Shown: positions 1-11,450, counted from the first letter of the stretch. The stretch: 64,000 nt of DNA from Mycoplasma procyoni (GCF_017052595.1 NZ_JAFIDB010000001.1:142483-206482), one strand, 5' to 3'. Notes: generated by a model not told the origin, from the letters alone. Translations and numbers: made by a program.

Positions 1-1
1 A

Positions 2-1573
2 GTAAAAATAAAGGAATTTCAGAACGAAAGACTGGTTATTTCTTTAGTTAAAAGAATGGGAATGATGAGCGATGACTTCAAAGACATAGAAATGGCTGTT
101 GAAGCTTCAGGAGTTATTCACACTTTTAACGAGCAAACTTTACAAGAAGCAAAACAAATTCCGCAAGAAGTTTCTGAAAAAGACTTGATTTCAAGAGTTG
201 ATTTAAGAAATGAAGTTATTGTTACAATTGATGGTGATGACACAAAAGATTTCGACGATGCAATCAGTGTTAAAAAACTTGACAACGGAAACTTTGTTTT
301 AGGTGTACACATTGCTGATGTTAGTTACTATGTAAAAGAAGGTGACACAGTTGATGCTGAAGCAAGAAACAGAGGAACTTCTATTTATTTAGCAAACAAA
401 GTTATTCCTATGCTTCCTTTTGAGTTGTCTAATGGAATCTGTTCACTAAATCCAAAAGTAGATAGACTTACTTTAACAATGGAGTGTGAAATCGACAAAC
501 AAGGAAACAATGTTTGAGTTAAATTCTATCCATCTGTTATCAATTCATATGCAAGACTTACTTATAAACAAGTTAACAGATTTTATAACAATGATCGCGA
601 TCAAATAATTGATGACAACATTGCAGAGCTGCTAAAAAATGCTCTTGAATTAACTGAATCAATTAGAAAACTAAAGAAAAAACAGGGATTTATTGATTTT
701 GAGTTTGATGAACCAAAACTAGTTCTTGATGAACATGGAAAAACAATTGATGTTGTAATCAGAGAAAGAGATCTTAGTGAAAACATGATCGAAGATTTCA
801 TGGTTAGAGCCAATGAAAACGTCGCTGAATACATGGCTAAAAAGGAACTTCCCTTTATTTACAGAATTCACCCAGTTCCAGAAATGGAAAAAATTCAGCA
901 GCTTAACAACGTCCTAAAATTACTAAAAATAAACGTCAATGTGCCTTTTTCGGAAGATCCAGTAGATTTCCAAAAAGCAATTGAAAAAGTTAAAGCAATT
1001 AATTTTGATAACTTTATTAAAATTAATCTTTTAAGAACTATGCAAAAAGCTGTTTATTCAGAGCAAAACGTTGGACACTTCGGATTAGCTTCTGAATTCT
1101 ATACTCACTTCACAAGTCCAATCAGGCGTTATCCAGATCTGATTGTTCACCGTTTATTAAGAGAATTTGTGTTTGAAAACAACTTTAAAAATATTGACTT
1201 TTATAAAGAGAATTTACAGGAAATTGCTCTCAAAAACTCAATGAGTGAACAATCTGCACTCAGCCTTGAAAGAGAAGTATTTGCAATCAAAATCTCAGAA
1301 TACTATGCAGAAAGAACTGATCAAGTCTTTAAAGCACAAATCGTTTCAATTAAAAAATTCGGTTTCTTTGTTGAACTTGAAACAGGAGCTAGTGCTTTAG
1401 TTCATGTGTCAACACTTCCAAATTCAGCAACAGATGAATATAACTGTGATGAAAATGAACTCTATTTACAAAATTCAAAAACCAAATTTACTTTAGGTCA
1501 GTGGGTTGACATCAAAATCGAATCAACAAGTAAATTTGAAGGTAAAATTAATGCCATTCTAAACTTAAATTAA
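2..1573 (+). CDS. rnr: Ribonuclease R, 3' part (5' end outside window)
   Basis: This is a processive 3'-5' exoribonuclease of the RNase II/RNB family, which degrades structured RNA in the cytoplasm. The frame is open from the first bases of the window, so the N-terminal cold-shock region lies outside; 523 residues are visible. The RNB active-site motif DGDDTKDFDDA lies near bases 230-265, with the acidic residues that bind the catalytic metals. HFTSPIRRYPDLIVH near base 1110 is the conserved C-terminal RNB motif. An S1 RNA-binding domain follows at about 1330-1560. The TGA at 515-517 is Trp. The stop is 8 nt before the aminopeptidase gene with its own SD, so the genes are probably cotranscribed. 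Family assignment is very secure; RNase R rather than RNase II rests on the S1-type tail and on mollicute practice. Confidence 0.93.
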
Positions 1574-1581
1574 GGAGAAAA

Positions 1582-2969
<1,388 letters not shown>

Positions 2970-2970
<1 letters not shown>

Positions 2971-4346
2971 TGTCTTTAAAATTAGTTTCAAAAATTGACA
3001 ATACAAAATTAACTATTAAAGCCTTTTTCAAAGAAGATAATCTTTTTGAAAACATTAAAAAAGAAAAATTCTCTATTATAGAAGATTTTGAAAATAATGT
3101 TGCTTATTTCTATCTTGAACAAAAAGAAAAATTCAATTTAGAAGCACTTAAATCCGCTTCTAAAAAAGTTGTTTCTTCTTTATACCGTGATTTCTTTTTA
3201 GATGTAGATTCTTTTGTGGTTAATGATATTAAACAAGAAAATGTAGTTGAATTTTTAAGCAGTAATTTCCTTTATAATGACTTCGAGTTATACAACTTAA
3301 AAACAGATAAAAAAGACAAAAAATACACATTATCCCTTTATTCAGAAAATTTTTCTAAAGAATCAAAAGATGCATTTGAAAAAACAAACATCATTATGGA
3401 ATCTGTAAATTATGCAAGAAATTTACAGATTATGCCACCTAACATTTTAAATTCAGAGGTGCTTGCAGAAGAAGTTAAAAACAATCTTTCAAAATACAAA
3501 AACCTTAAAGTTACTGTTTTAAACAAAAAACAAATTGAAAAACACAAAATGGGACTATTACTTTCAGTTAACAGAGGTTCTATGTATGAAGCAAGAGTTG
3601 TTGTTATTGAGTACACAGGAAATCCAGAATCTAAAGAAAAAACAGTATTAGTTGGTAAAGGAATTACATTTGATTCTGGTGGATACACAATGAAAAGCGG
3701 AAGATCAATGCTTGGAATGAAATTCGACATGTCAGGTTCTGCCGCAGTTGCTTCAGTAATGAAAGCTGTTGCTCAACTAAAACCAAAAACAAACATTTCA
3801 GCAATTATGTGTATTACAGATAACAGAGTAAATGGCGATGCTTCTCTTCCTGATTCTGTATGAACTTCAATGAATGGAAAAACTGTAGAGGTTAATAACA
3901 CAGATGCTGAAGGTAGATTAGTTATGGCTGATGGTCTAACTTATGCAAAAAGAATTTTAGGTGCTACTCGTTTGGTTGATCTTGCAACATTAACAGGGGC
4001 AATGGCATATTCTTTAGGTAAAACTTACACAGGAGTTTGAACTACAACAGAGCAAGCTTGAGAAGAAATGCAAAAAGCTTCTAAAGAACAAAATGAGCCA
4101 ATTTGAAGACTTCCTTTTGATGAAGAATACACAGATGGTCTAAAATCTTCTAAAGTTGCTGACCTTAAAAACGCTGATTTAAGAGGTCTTGGTGGTGGAA
4201 GTATCGTTGCTGCAATGTTCTTAAAAGAATTTACAGAAGACACAGAATACATCCACATTGACATCGCTGAAACTGCTGATTCTTCGGAAGTTCCAACCGG
4301 AGTTATGGTAAAAACACTAATTCAATTAGCTCTAAATTCAAAATAA
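2970..4346 (+). CDS. pepA: Leucyl aminopeptidase (M17), second tandem copy
   Basis: The second M17 aminopeptidase, 458 aa, is a paralogue of the upstream gene: both have [20 protein letters not shown]-type segments, the same GKGITFD motif and similar C-termini. All canonical metal and catalytic residues are seen: [10 protein letters not shown], then [12 protein letters not shown], and [14 protein letters not shown]. It therefore looks like the more conventional enzyme of the pair. The start ATG overlaps the previous stop, and the upstream gene ends with GGAG-type SD sequence (AAGGAGC). In-frame TGA codons, for example at 3861, are Trp. A clear intrinsic terminator follows at 4351. M17 enzymes form hexamers; whether the two paralogues mix cannot be told from sequence. 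Confidence 0.93.
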
Positions 4347-4350
4347 TTAC

Positions 4351-4378
4351 AAAAAATCGCACATTTTGCGATTTTTTC
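4351..4378 (+). terminator. Intrinsic terminator after aminopeptidases
   Basis: Stem AAAATCGCA / TGCGATTTT with a short loop and a T-run, directly after the second aminopeptidase stop. Confidence 0.85.
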
Positions 4379-4411
4379 TTTATCATTTAATTATAGAAAT
4401 AAAGGAGACAC

Positions 4412-5254
4412 ATGAATAAAGCTAACATTAAAAATTTTTTCTTCGATTTAGATGGAACACTTTTAAATAGCCAAAAAGTTATTTCACAGCAAAATATCGA
4501 CTCAATCAATAAATTAAACAAAGAATCAAAAAACGTTTTTATTGCAACGGGAAGACCTTATTACTTTGCTAAACAAGAGGCCTTCTTAACACAAACTAAA
4601 TTTCCAATTATTGCCTGCAACGGTGCAATTATTTATGACTTTCAAAAAGATGAGATAGTTTATCAAAATCCAATTGTTAAAGAAGCAGCAAAAGAAGTTT
4701 TTGATTCATTACAACAAAATAATACTACTTTTTTAGTTTACACAACAAAACAAATCTTCGGTTTTACAAGAGCTAATTACAATCCAGAATGATTTGAGTG
4801 ACTTGAATCAAGCATTAATCAAAGAGAATCACAATTTAGATTTGGATTTGATTGAAAAGATCTTAATAACTTCGATATCAACAAACATGATGTAATTAAA
4901 TTCTTAGTAATCAAGAGTGATAGTTTAGAGCAAGATATAGAAAATGCCCGTAAATCCCTTTTAGAAATCAAAAATATCTATCTTTTAACTTCTCAAACAA
5001 GAGTAATTGATATAATGCCAGTTGGTAGCTCAAAAGGAAATGGAATTAAAATTCTGTCTGAAAAATTTAACTTAAATTTAGATGAATCGATTTCTTTTGG
5101 AGATGAAGATAACGATGTTTCAATGTTCGAAACAACTAAATATTCTGTTGCTATGGGTCAATCAAAAGATTCAATAAAACAAAAAGCAACTTTTACAACA
5201 ACTTCAAATAACGAAAGCGGAGTTTCACACTTTCTAGAAAAACACCTTAAGTAA
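4412..5254 (+). CDS. Cof-type HAD-superfamily phosphatase
   Basis: 280 aa, HAD superfamily, Cof (IIB cap) type. Motif I is FFDLDGTLLNS near residue 10 (nucleophile and acid/base Asp). Motif II is NVFIATGRP (Thr/Ser). The Lys motif is GSSKGNGIKIL, and motif IV SFGDEDNDVSMFE carries the Mg2+-binding acidic residues. Enzymes of this group dephosphorylate small phosphorylated metabolites such as sugar phosphates, FMN and PLP; the substrate here cannot be read from sequence. The ATG is preceded by AAAGGAGA. TGA at about 4790-4855 encodes Trp in WFEWLESS-like sequence. The gene stands alone between two terminators, so it is probably monocistronic. Confidence 0.9.
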
Positions 5255-5272
5255 TTTAGGGTGTTTTTTTAT
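5242..5272 (+). terminator. Intrinsic terminator overlapping end of HAD gene
   Basis: Stem ACACCTTA / TAGGGTGT followed by seven T; the 5' arm overlaps the last codons of the phosphatase gene. Confidence 0.8.
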
Positions 5273-5285
5273 GCAAAAAAAGCAA

Positions 5286-5310
5286 TAAAAAACAAGCTTT
5301 TCAGCTTGTT
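5286..5310 (-). terminator. Terminator of the tRNA-Leu/tRNA-Lys unit
   Basis: Hairpin AACAAGCT-TTTC-AGCTTGTT. On the minus strand it is followed by a T-run (A-run at 5286-5290 on plus). Confidence 0.75.
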
Positions 5311-5327
5311 TTCGATCGTTTCCGAAA

Positions 5328-5403
5328 TGGTACGCCCTAGAGGATTCGAACCTCTGACCCAATGGTTAAAAGCCATTTGCTCTACCTGCTGAGCTAAGGG
5401 CGC
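5328..5403 (-). tRNA. tRNA-Lys (anticodon UUU), CCA encoded
   Basis: On the minus strand the 76-nt cloverleaf begins GCGCCCTTAGCTCAG and ends AGGGCGTACCA. The anticodon loop reads CTTTTAA, giving UUU for AAA/AAG. The T-arm GAGGTTCGAATCCTC is canonical. The acceptor stem pairs fully apart from a G-U at the first position. The 3' CCA is genomically encoded. It lies 5 nt downstream of tRNA-Leu in the same transcript. Confidence 0.96.
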
Positions 5404-5408
5404 ATAAA

Positions 5409-5495
5409 TGGTGCTCGAGACTGGACTTGAACCAGCACGGTATTGCTACCGAGGGATTTTAAGTCCCTTGCGTCTACCTATTTCGCCACTCGAGC
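5409..5495 (-). tRNA. tRNA-Leu (anticodon UAA), CCA encoded
   Basis: Class II tRNA with a long variable arm (CGGTAGCAATACCG). The 5' end is GCTCGAGTGGCG, the anticodon loop CTTAAAA gives UAA, and the T-arm is CTGGTTCAAGTCCAG. The 3' CCA is encoded. UUA is a major Leu codon in this AT-rich genome. The promoter must lie above 5500; the sequence there is AT-rich with no single convincing -10. Confidence 0.96.
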
Positions 5496-5627
5496 ATCTA
5501 TATAATTATACACTTTTTTTTAAAAAAACAAAATATTTTTTTAATTTGCTCTTTGACTATAAATATTATAGACTATTTTCATTTTTTTCAAAGCATTTTT
5601 ACATTTTTTTAACTTAATAAAGTATAT

Positions 5628-5656
5628 AAAAAAACAGAAAGAAATTCTTTCTGTTT
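5628..5656 (-). terminator. Terminator of azoreductase gene
   Basis: Perfect hairpin AAACAGAAAGAA / TTCTTTCTGTTT with a T-run on the minus strand, 6 nt below the stop codon. Confidence 0.85.
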
Positions 5657-5662
5657 GCATTA

Positions 5663-6259
5663 TTAGAAATTGTAAGCGGCTTTCTTAATTTGTTCTTCAA
5701 TTGAAGCAACTCTTTCTTCTTTTGTCATTTTAGATAGAGGCTCAATGTTTGTTCCATTTAACTCAATTGAAGGAGCTATTTCCATTCCTAAAAATCCTAA
5801 AACACCTTCTAATGCTTTTGTATGATTTGCAAAAGGATATCAATCACTTGGTGCACCTTTTGTTGTGATCACTTGAGCTTTTAAATTATTTAAAAGACCG
5901 ATTGCATCCCCTTTTTTAGAGTATTTGTAGCTAAAAGTTACATTAGCAATTGAAATTGCATCTAAAAAGTTTTTAAGAGGTGCTGAATAGTTGAAGTTGA
6001 TCATTGGTGAAGAAATAACTATTTTATTTGCTGATTTTAATAATTCAACATATTTAAGAGCTTCTGTTTGTTCTCAAAAAGAAGGTCTTGTTTGTGAACT
6101 TAAAATAGTTTGTGCTGTTTTTTCTTTGTTTAAGTCTAAATAGACAATTTCGTGTGTTGGGTTTTTTTCTTTGTAAAATTCAATAAATTTATCTGAAAGT
6201 GCTTTAGATGTTGAAACACTTTCATCAATAATTGAACCATTAATTACTATAACTTTCAT
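5663..6259 (-). CDS. azoR: FMN-dependent NADH-azoreductase / flavodoxin-fold NAD(P)H oxidoreductase
   Basis: 198 aa, matching the usual ~200 aa of the AzoR/AcpD family (older name ACP phosphodiesterase). The N-terminus MKVIVINGSIIDESVSTSKAL is the flavin-phosphate-binding loop after the first beta strand. SPMINFNYSAPLKNFLD is the conserved PMYNFNxPxxLKxxID-like motif, and TTKGAPSDWYPF is also family-like. The enzyme carries out two-electron reduction of quinones or azo compounds with NADH, in the cytosol. The start ATG has AAAGGAGA upstream. In-frame TGAs (near 6073 and 5840) are Trp. It is monocistronic between two terminators. Confidence 0.88.
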
Positions 6260-6330
6260 TTTTCTCCTTTATTTTGTGAAATTACTAATTTAATATTATC
6301 ACAAAAGTGAAAAAGTTAATTTTAAGCACT

Positions 6331-6366
6331 AAAAAAGACTAAAAAACAGCTTTTTTAGTCTTTTTT
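6331..6366 (-). terminator. Long hairpin between smr-like gene and azoR
   Basis: A 16-bp perfect stem (AAAAAAGACTAAAAAA) with loop CAGC and T-rich flanks. It ends the mutM-smr unit on the minus strand and could work in both directions. Confidence 0.85.
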
Positions 6367-6606
6367 CTATTTTCAAACGATGATTCTATCGTCTTTTTGC
6401 TCAATGTAATAGTCTGTTTCATCTTTTAAATACTCGCTTAACAATAAATTGAGTGTTCCAGTTCCTTTTCCTGTTATTATGACTATTCTTTCTGCAAATT
6501 TATTCATGTAAAAATCTAAAAGTGTGTGTTGGATTTCCATTCTCGCTTCACTAAAACTAAAGCCATGAAGATCAACATAGTATTCTGTTTCTCAACTATT
6601 TGACAT
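6367..6606 (-). CDS. Small stand-alone Smr-domain protein
   Basis: 79 aa. Reading TGA as Trp gives MSNSWETEYYVDLHGFSFSE..., with the Smr hallmark DLHG near residue 12 and GKGTGTL near residue 45. These are the two conserved motifs of the Smr (MutS2 C-terminal) domain. Smr domains bind or cut branched DNA and, in bacterial MutS2 and stand-alone proteins, RNA on stalled ribosomes; the role here is not known. The gene is too short and TGA-interrupted to show up under the standard code. Its ATG overlaps the 3' end of mutM by 11 bp, so it is translationally coupled to that DNA repair gene. Confidence 0.78.
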
Positions 6607-7420
6607 TTTGACATCTCCTACAAATATATGTTCCACGGCCATTTACCTTTATTTTATCAATTTCCTGAGAGCATTCTGGGCAGGCTTTGCCTTTTTTAGT
6701 ATGAACTTGTAAAAAGTTTTGGAAGCTACCTTTCTTTTTATTTAAAGAGGTATAGGAATTTATACTGCTTCCCCCAAGTTCTGTTGAGCGATCTAAAATG
6801 TCTGTTGCAGCTTCTAAAATCTCTTTTGCTTGTTTTTTTGTAATTTCATTTGCTGGTGTTAGTGGGCTAATTTTAGTTGCAAATAGAACTTCATCCACAT
6901 AAATATTTCCTAAACCTACAACAATTGTTTGATCCAAAAGAACTGTTTTGATTGCCTGTTTTCTTTTTGAAAGTGATTTTATAAAATCATTTAGGTCTGT
7001 TTCAGCAGGAATTTTAGCAAGTTTTGAAAGTGGTAGTGTATTTAAGTAATTCTCTTTTGTTCTTAAATGAAAAGTTCCAAACATTCTTGTGTCGTTGTAG
7101 TGTAAATTTGTGTTGTCTTCAAACTCAAAAATCACATAATCATGGAATAAACGTTCTTTTCTAGGTTCATAGAAATTGTATTTTCCTTCCATTCTCAAAT
7201 GACTTAAAACAACAATGTTTTCGCTGAAATGAAAGGCTAAAAATTTACCTATATTTTCGACGAATTCGACTGTTTTTCCCTTTAAAACATCTGCAAATTC
7301 ACTTGCTTCAATCTCTTGAATAAACTTATCTCTGAAAATTGAAACTTCTTTTATTTTTCTGTTTTGAACATATTTATTTAATTCTTGTCTTACGACTCTG
7401 ACTTCTGGTAATTCTGGCAT
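6596..7420 (-). CDS. mutM: Formamidopyrimidine-DNA glycosylase (MutM/Fpg)
   Basis: 274 aa, the normal Fpg length. It removes oxidised purines such as 8-oxoG and Fapy and nicks the AP site. The N-terminal MPELPEV supplies the catalytic Pro (exposed after Met removal) and Glu. The helix-two-turn-helix segment contains QTIVVGLGNIYVDEVLF. The C-terminal zinc finger is CPECSQEI...CRRCQ, with GRGTYICRRC carrying the DNA-binding Arg. The gene lies between a terminator above and the overlapping Smr gene below. It appears complete, with no TGA codons inside. Confidence 0.97.
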   Translation of the reverse strand: MPELPEVRVVRQELNKYVQNRKIKEVSIFRDKFIQEIEASEFADVLKGKTVEFVENIGKFLAFHFSENIVVLSHLRMEGKYNFYEPRKERLFHDYVIFEFEDNTNLHYNDTRMFGTFHLRTKENYLNTLPLSKLAKIPAETDLNDFIKSLSKRKQAIKTVLLDQTIVVGLGNIYVDEVLFATKISPLTPANEITKKQAKEILEAATDILDRSTELGGSSINSYTSLNKKKGSFQNFLQVHTKKGKACPECSQEIDKIKVNGRGTYICRRCQNVK

Positions 7421-7455
7421 AGTATTTTAATTTTACAACAGATAGTTTAAAATTA

Positions 7456-7480
7456 CAAAAAAATGTGCAAATGCACATTA
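7456..7480 (-). terminator. Terminator of ABC/lipoprotein operon
   Basis: Hairpin ATGTGC-AAAT-GCACAT with a T-run on the minus strand, just below the lipoprotein stop. Confidence 0.8.
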
Positions 7481-7482
7481 AT

Positions 7483-8001
7483 TTAGTTTTTGAAATAGAT
7501 AGCTATTGCTCTTTGTCCTTTTGAGTGAGTGTGATTTGTGTGTTGAATAATTATTTGAATCAAGAAAGAAAACTTTTTATTTGTTTCATCAACTTTAAGA
7601 TTAAAAACGAAACTTTCATTTTCTTGAGGTTTTAAAGAAAGAATTTGGTCTGAAATAACTTTTTCTTTTGCAAGTTCGTTTAGAGCTTTTAAAATGTCTG
7701 GATTATCCTTTTGTTCAGCAGGGATTTTTTTTCTAAATTTATCTCTAAAACTTTCAAAAGTTTCAGATTCATTTAAGATTTTTATCTCAAGATTTTTAAA
7801 GACTTCATTTTCTTTAATTGTTTCACCTGGAGCATAATCAGAATTGTTATAAGTTTCTTTATAAACGAAATTTTCTCCTTCTTTAAACTTTACATCTTCT
7901 TTTTTAGGTTCTTGTGGTTGCGAATTACAAGACAAAAAGGAAAAGGCAGGAATTATCAAAGTTGAGCTAGTGATTGCAATCTGTTTTAATAACTTTTTCA
8001 T
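7483..8001 (-). CDS. Small lipoprotein of ABC operon, function unknown
   Basis: 172 aa. Typical mycoplasmal lipoprotein signal: MKKLLK, a hydrophobic stretch, then lipobox SFLSC at residues 21-25. The mature part is hydrophilic and mostly charged, with no motif I recognise. Its start lies inside the 3' end of the upstream ABC ATPase gene (35-bp overlap), so it is the third gene of a permease-ATPase-lipoprotein unit and could be an accessory or surface subunit of that transporter. That is inference from position only. Confidence 0.75.
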   Translation of the reverse strand: MKKLLKQIAITSSTLIIPAFSFLSCNSQPQEPKKEDVKFKEGENFVYKETYNNSDYAPGETIKENEVFKNLEIKILNESETFESFRDKFRKKIPAEQKDNPDILKALNELAKEKVISDQILSLKPQENESFVFNLKVDETNKKFSFLIQIIIQHTNHTHSKGQRAIAIYFKN

Positions 8002-8689
8002 AGAATAACTCCTCTAATGTTTTTTCGTTTTTTGGTCCGTGATAGTAAATTTTTCCTTTGTGAATTAAAGTAACATATGAAGTAAACTCATCGATTTCTT
8101 TTAGGATGTGAGAGCTTATAAAAATGGTTTTTCCTGCTTTATTAAGATCTGTAAGAATCTTAAATAACTCATATCTTGCTGAAGGATCTAAGTTAGCTGC
8201 AGGCTCATCCAAAATTAAAATTTCAGGATCATGAATTAGAGCTTGAATTAGCAGTATTTTTTTCTTTTGACCTGAAGAAAAACTGTAAGGTTTTTTGTTT
8301 TTTAGTTCTAAAATACCGAATTTTTCGAGTAATTCGTCAATTTTTTGTTTTGCATCTTGTCTTTTAATTTTAGACAATTCTGCTAAATAAACTAAGTATT
8401 CAAAACTTGTTAGTCCTTTTGGGAAAAGAGCATTTTCAGGCACATAACCGATTTTTGATTTTGCTTCTTCACTTCTGTGATCTTTTCCATCGATTAAAAC
8501 TTCACCTTGATAAGAACTAAAAGCATCTATTATTGTTTTAATTGTTGTTGTTTTTCCGGCTCCATTTTCTCCAATAAAAGCATGGAAAGTACCTTTATGA
8601 ACTGAAAAAGAAATGTCTTTAACTCCTTGATCAGATTTAGGGTAAATTTTAGTTAGATTTTTAAGTTGAAGAATGTGATTATTTTCCAT
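7967..8689 (-). CDS. ABC transporter ATP-binding protein
   Basis: 240 aa single ABC domain. Walker A is GENGAGKTTTIK near residue 40, the signature is SFSSGQKKK (a variant of LSGGQ), and Walker B ILILDEPAANLDP is followed by the switch His in SSHILKE. The GENGAGKTTT type and the ABC-2-like organisation (one ATPase with one multi-TM permease) point to an exporter or bacitracin-resistance-like subfamily. The ATG overlaps the permease stop by one base (TAATG), and the 3' end overlaps the lipoprotein gene. The substrate is unknown. Confidence 0.93.
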   Translation of the reverse strand: MENNHILQLKNLTKIYPKSDQGVKDISFSVHKGTFHAFIGENGAGKTTTIKTIIDAFSSYQGEVLIDGKDHRSEEAKSKIGYVPENALFPKGLTSFEYLVYLAELSKIKRQDAKQKIDELLEKFGILELKNKKPYSFSSGQKKKILLIQALIHDPEILILDEPAANLDPSARYELFKILTDLNKAGKTIFISSHILKEIDEFTSYVTLIHKGKIYYHGPKNEKTLEELFYEKVIKTDCNH

Positions 8690-10488
8690 TATTTATAATC
8701 CTTTCTTCTAAATTTTTCAAAAGTAATTCCACCTAAAATAGAAATAATTACTAATCAAATTATAATGTTTAGATTTCTTGAAATTACTACTTTTTGATTT
8801 TCATGGTAGCTATATACTTCATCAACGCTTTGGAATAAGAAGTTATTACTGTTTTCTAAACTAAAACGATAAATAACTTTGTTATCAACTGTTTTTTGAA
8901 TTGCTGAATAAGAAGAATAACCACCTAATGTGTATTTTTTGTCATCAATTTTGATGTCAAATTTTGCAGGGTCGTAAGTTTCATTAATTGAATTTTCTGT
9001 TTTTAAAAGAGTTTTTAGTAAATCATTGTATTCAGTGTTAAAGTATAAGAAATAAATTAGTGCTGTTGCAAAGTAGATTTTTTTCTCTGTGATATTTCTA
9101 ATTTTTTGAGTATCGATAACTTCTTTTAATAGCTCAACATTATTGTCAATTACACTTGAAAAGTTTAGTTGATCATCACTTACATTTGTTGAAACTGCAG
9201 AAGTAATTAAATTAAGAATTTGTTCTTTTGTTGCTGTTTTTTCTGTATTTTTGAAAAGTTTGTGAGCAAAGTCGCTGAATGCTTTAGACTCTAAAGCTTG
9301 TGAAATAATGCTTCATTTTAGTTTTCCGACTAAGTCATCAGGAACTGCAATAACTTTTTCATCTTCAGGGAAACTAACATCAAAATTAGAAGCATTTTCT
9401 CTTGCATAAACTATTTCTCTGTCTTTAAGATCGCTGAATTGAGAATTGTTTTTTAGTGAACCCGGAACAATAAATTTATTAATTGTTTCTAAAGGATTAT
9501 CTTTGTCTTGTGTTGGTAGTTTTAACAGATTTCCTGTATTTAAAGAAAGTTTATAACTTTTTTCTCCTGATTCAAGATTATTATAGTAAAGATAATTGTT
9601 TAAATTGTTATTATTTGCTTTTGAAAGCAGAGATAAAGCATCTTTATCTTTTGTGTTGTAAACATCTAAAAATTGATAAGGCGTTGCTAAAAGTGCATAG
9701 ATTTGTCAAGCAGTTGATGAGTTTTTGGCACGACTTTGCGCAAGTTCTAAAAACTCTTTTTCTTTTGCACTAAATGTCGCATTATCAACTTTTTTAGGAA
9801 TGATATAAAATTCATCTTTATTGTTGTTTAAATAGAATTTTTCAACATCAAGTAATCTACCTGAGTCGTAATTTGGATATTCAATGTTTAAGTCTTGGGC
9901 AAACTTATTTGCACTTGATGTTGAATAACTGGATAATAAGCTTCCTCCAATTGTAATAGGCATAAAGAATAAAAGTGGTACTGAAATTGCAATTTTAGAT
10001 GAGAATTTTAAGCTTACTAAAATAGAAACAAGTCCAAAAAATAAATAGATAAATAAAGGGCTGAAAAATGCTCAAACAAAAGGTAAATTCAGTGTTTGTG
10101 AATAAATTAAGTTAAAAAATAAAGGAATAATAATTATGAAATAAGAAACTAAAGATCAACAAATTCCTCAAAATAGGAAATTGACTAATTTAGTTGTAAC
10201 AATTTGTTTTCTTGTGATGCTTTTTGAAAAAACGATGATTTCAATTCCTTCTCCTTGCAGGTCTTTAAAGATGTTTAAACCCTTTAAAGAACCGAAGATA
10301 CTTGAAAGGACTCCATTAATCAAAATATTTACATAAAAGATTGAAATAAAGCTTTCAAAACTTTGCTGCAAGCTAAAATTAATAATCAAAATAGGAATGA
10401 TTATTAATAAATTAATTAACGGAATAAAAATTGTACTTTTCTTTTTTCAAAGCAGATGATTTAAAAAAATAAAATATGATTTATTCAT
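8689..10488 (-). CDS. ABC transporter permease with large extracellular domain
   Basis: 599 aa after reading TGA as Trp. The N-terminal half carries several hydrophobic segments: near residues 15-35, 50-75, 110-135, 140-160 and 165-180. A hydrophilic domain of about 380 aa follows, then a single C-terminal TM helix (ISRNLNIIIWLVIISILGGI). It ends in a basic tail. The partner ATPase overlaps by one base, so this is the membrane subunit of an ABC-2-like exporter. In-frame TGA occurs near 10445, 10156, 10150, 10069, 9709 and 8758. I do not recognise a specific substrate class. It is the first gene of its operon; the AT-rich region above 10488 should hold the promoter. Confidence 0.8.
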
Positions 10489-10571
10489 TTTGTCTTTCTA
10501 CATAACAACAACTTTATAGAATACTATTTAAATTATATAAAATAAATTCTTTTTTAGTGTAAAAAGACAAA

Positions 10572-10594
10572 AATAAAAAGCACAAAAGTGCTTT
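10572..10594 (-). terminator. Terminator of macB-like operon
   Basis: Hairpin AAAGCAC-AAAA-GTGCTTT with a T-rich tail on the minus strand, directly below the ATPase stop at 10596. Confidence 0.8.
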
Positions 10595-10595
10595 G

Positions 10596-11450
10596 TTAAA
10601 GGATTTTTGGGTTTTTATTAATTACAATTTCTGAAATTTTCCCTAATTTTAGTTTAATAACTTTGTTGCAAAGTTCAGCAACTGAAGGATCGTGAGATAC
10701 CATGACAATTGTTGTTCCATAAGTTTTATTGATGTATTGAAGAACTTTCAGAACAGCTTTTGAAGTCTTTTCATCAAGCGCACCTGTTGGTTCATCAGCG
10801 AAAATGATGTTTGCATTTTTTGCAAGCGCTCTCAAAATAGAGATTCTTTGTTGTTGACCTCCTGACATTTGAGAAGGATATTTATATTTAATATCTTCGA
10901 TCTCAAATTCTTTAAATAAGTCTTCAATATTTAAAACTTTGGATTTATCTTTTTGTAAATAAGCTCCTGTTTCAACATTGTCATAACCATTTAGGTTTTG
11001 GAGAAGGTTGTAACTTTGGAAAATGAAACTTACATTATTTCTTCTAAATTCTGTGAGTTTTCTGTCGCTGTAGTAAGTTAAGTTATTGTTAGCTACTATA
11101 ACTTCTCCTTCAGATGCACGATCTAAACCAGAAATAATGTTTAGTAAAGTTGATTTTCCTGAACCGGATTTTCCAAATAATACAGCAAAATCCCCTTTTT
11201 CGATGTTTAAAGTAATTCCTTTTAAAACAGGAGTTACAACATAACCAGAAAGATATGATTTTTTAAGATCAATAACTTCAATGATGTTGTTTGATGTGTT
11301 TTGAGTTACTATATTTCCCGTTTTCTTTTTTGGTCTGTTATTGGCTTTTTTAATTTTTCTAATTTCTTTTTTAGTTAAAACTACTGCTTCTGTTGTTGCT
11401 GAAACATCTGTTTTTTCTGTATTTTTGTTATTTTTTGAAAACAATGCCAT
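10596..11450 (-). CDS. ABC transporter ATP-binding protein, MacB/LolD type
   Basis: 284 aa: about 55 residues of Lys-rich N-terminal extension, then an ABC domain. Walker A is GKSGSGKSTLLN, the signature MSGGQQQRISI, and Walker B NIIFADEPTGALDE; DEPTGALD is diagnostic of the MacB/LolD/FtsE branch. The start ATG overlaps the stop of the FtsX-type permease by one base, so the two form one transporter. MacB-type systems use mechanotransmission across the membrane to move lipids or peptides rather than transport through a channel. No lipoprotein partner is adjacent. A terminator follows. Confidence 0.94.
   Translation of the reverse strand: MALFSKNNKNTEKTDVSATTEAVVLTKKEIRKIKKANNRPKKKTGNIVTQNTSNNIIEVIDLKKSYLSGYVVTPVLKGITLNIEKGDFAVLFGKSGSGKSTLLNIISGLDRASEGEVIVANNNLTYYSDRKLTEFRRNNVSFIFQSYNLLQNLNGYDNVETGAYLQKDKSKVLNIEDLFKEFEIEDIKYKYPSQMSGGQQQRISILRALAKNANIIFADEPTGALDEKTSKAVLKVLQYINKTYGTTIVMVSHDPSVAELCNKVIKLKLGKISEIVINKNPKIL

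Noticed and set aside
56..517. Short ORFs at TGA boundaries suggesting many frameshifted or fragmented genes throughout
   Set aside because: The flanking pieces are in the same frame and TGA falls on conserved Trp sites (for example in Pgk, MetK, RsmE), so this is genetic code 4, not decay.
5408..5617. ORF crossing tRNA-Leu
   Set aside because: The first half is the tRNA read antisense; a typical tRNA-derived false ORF.
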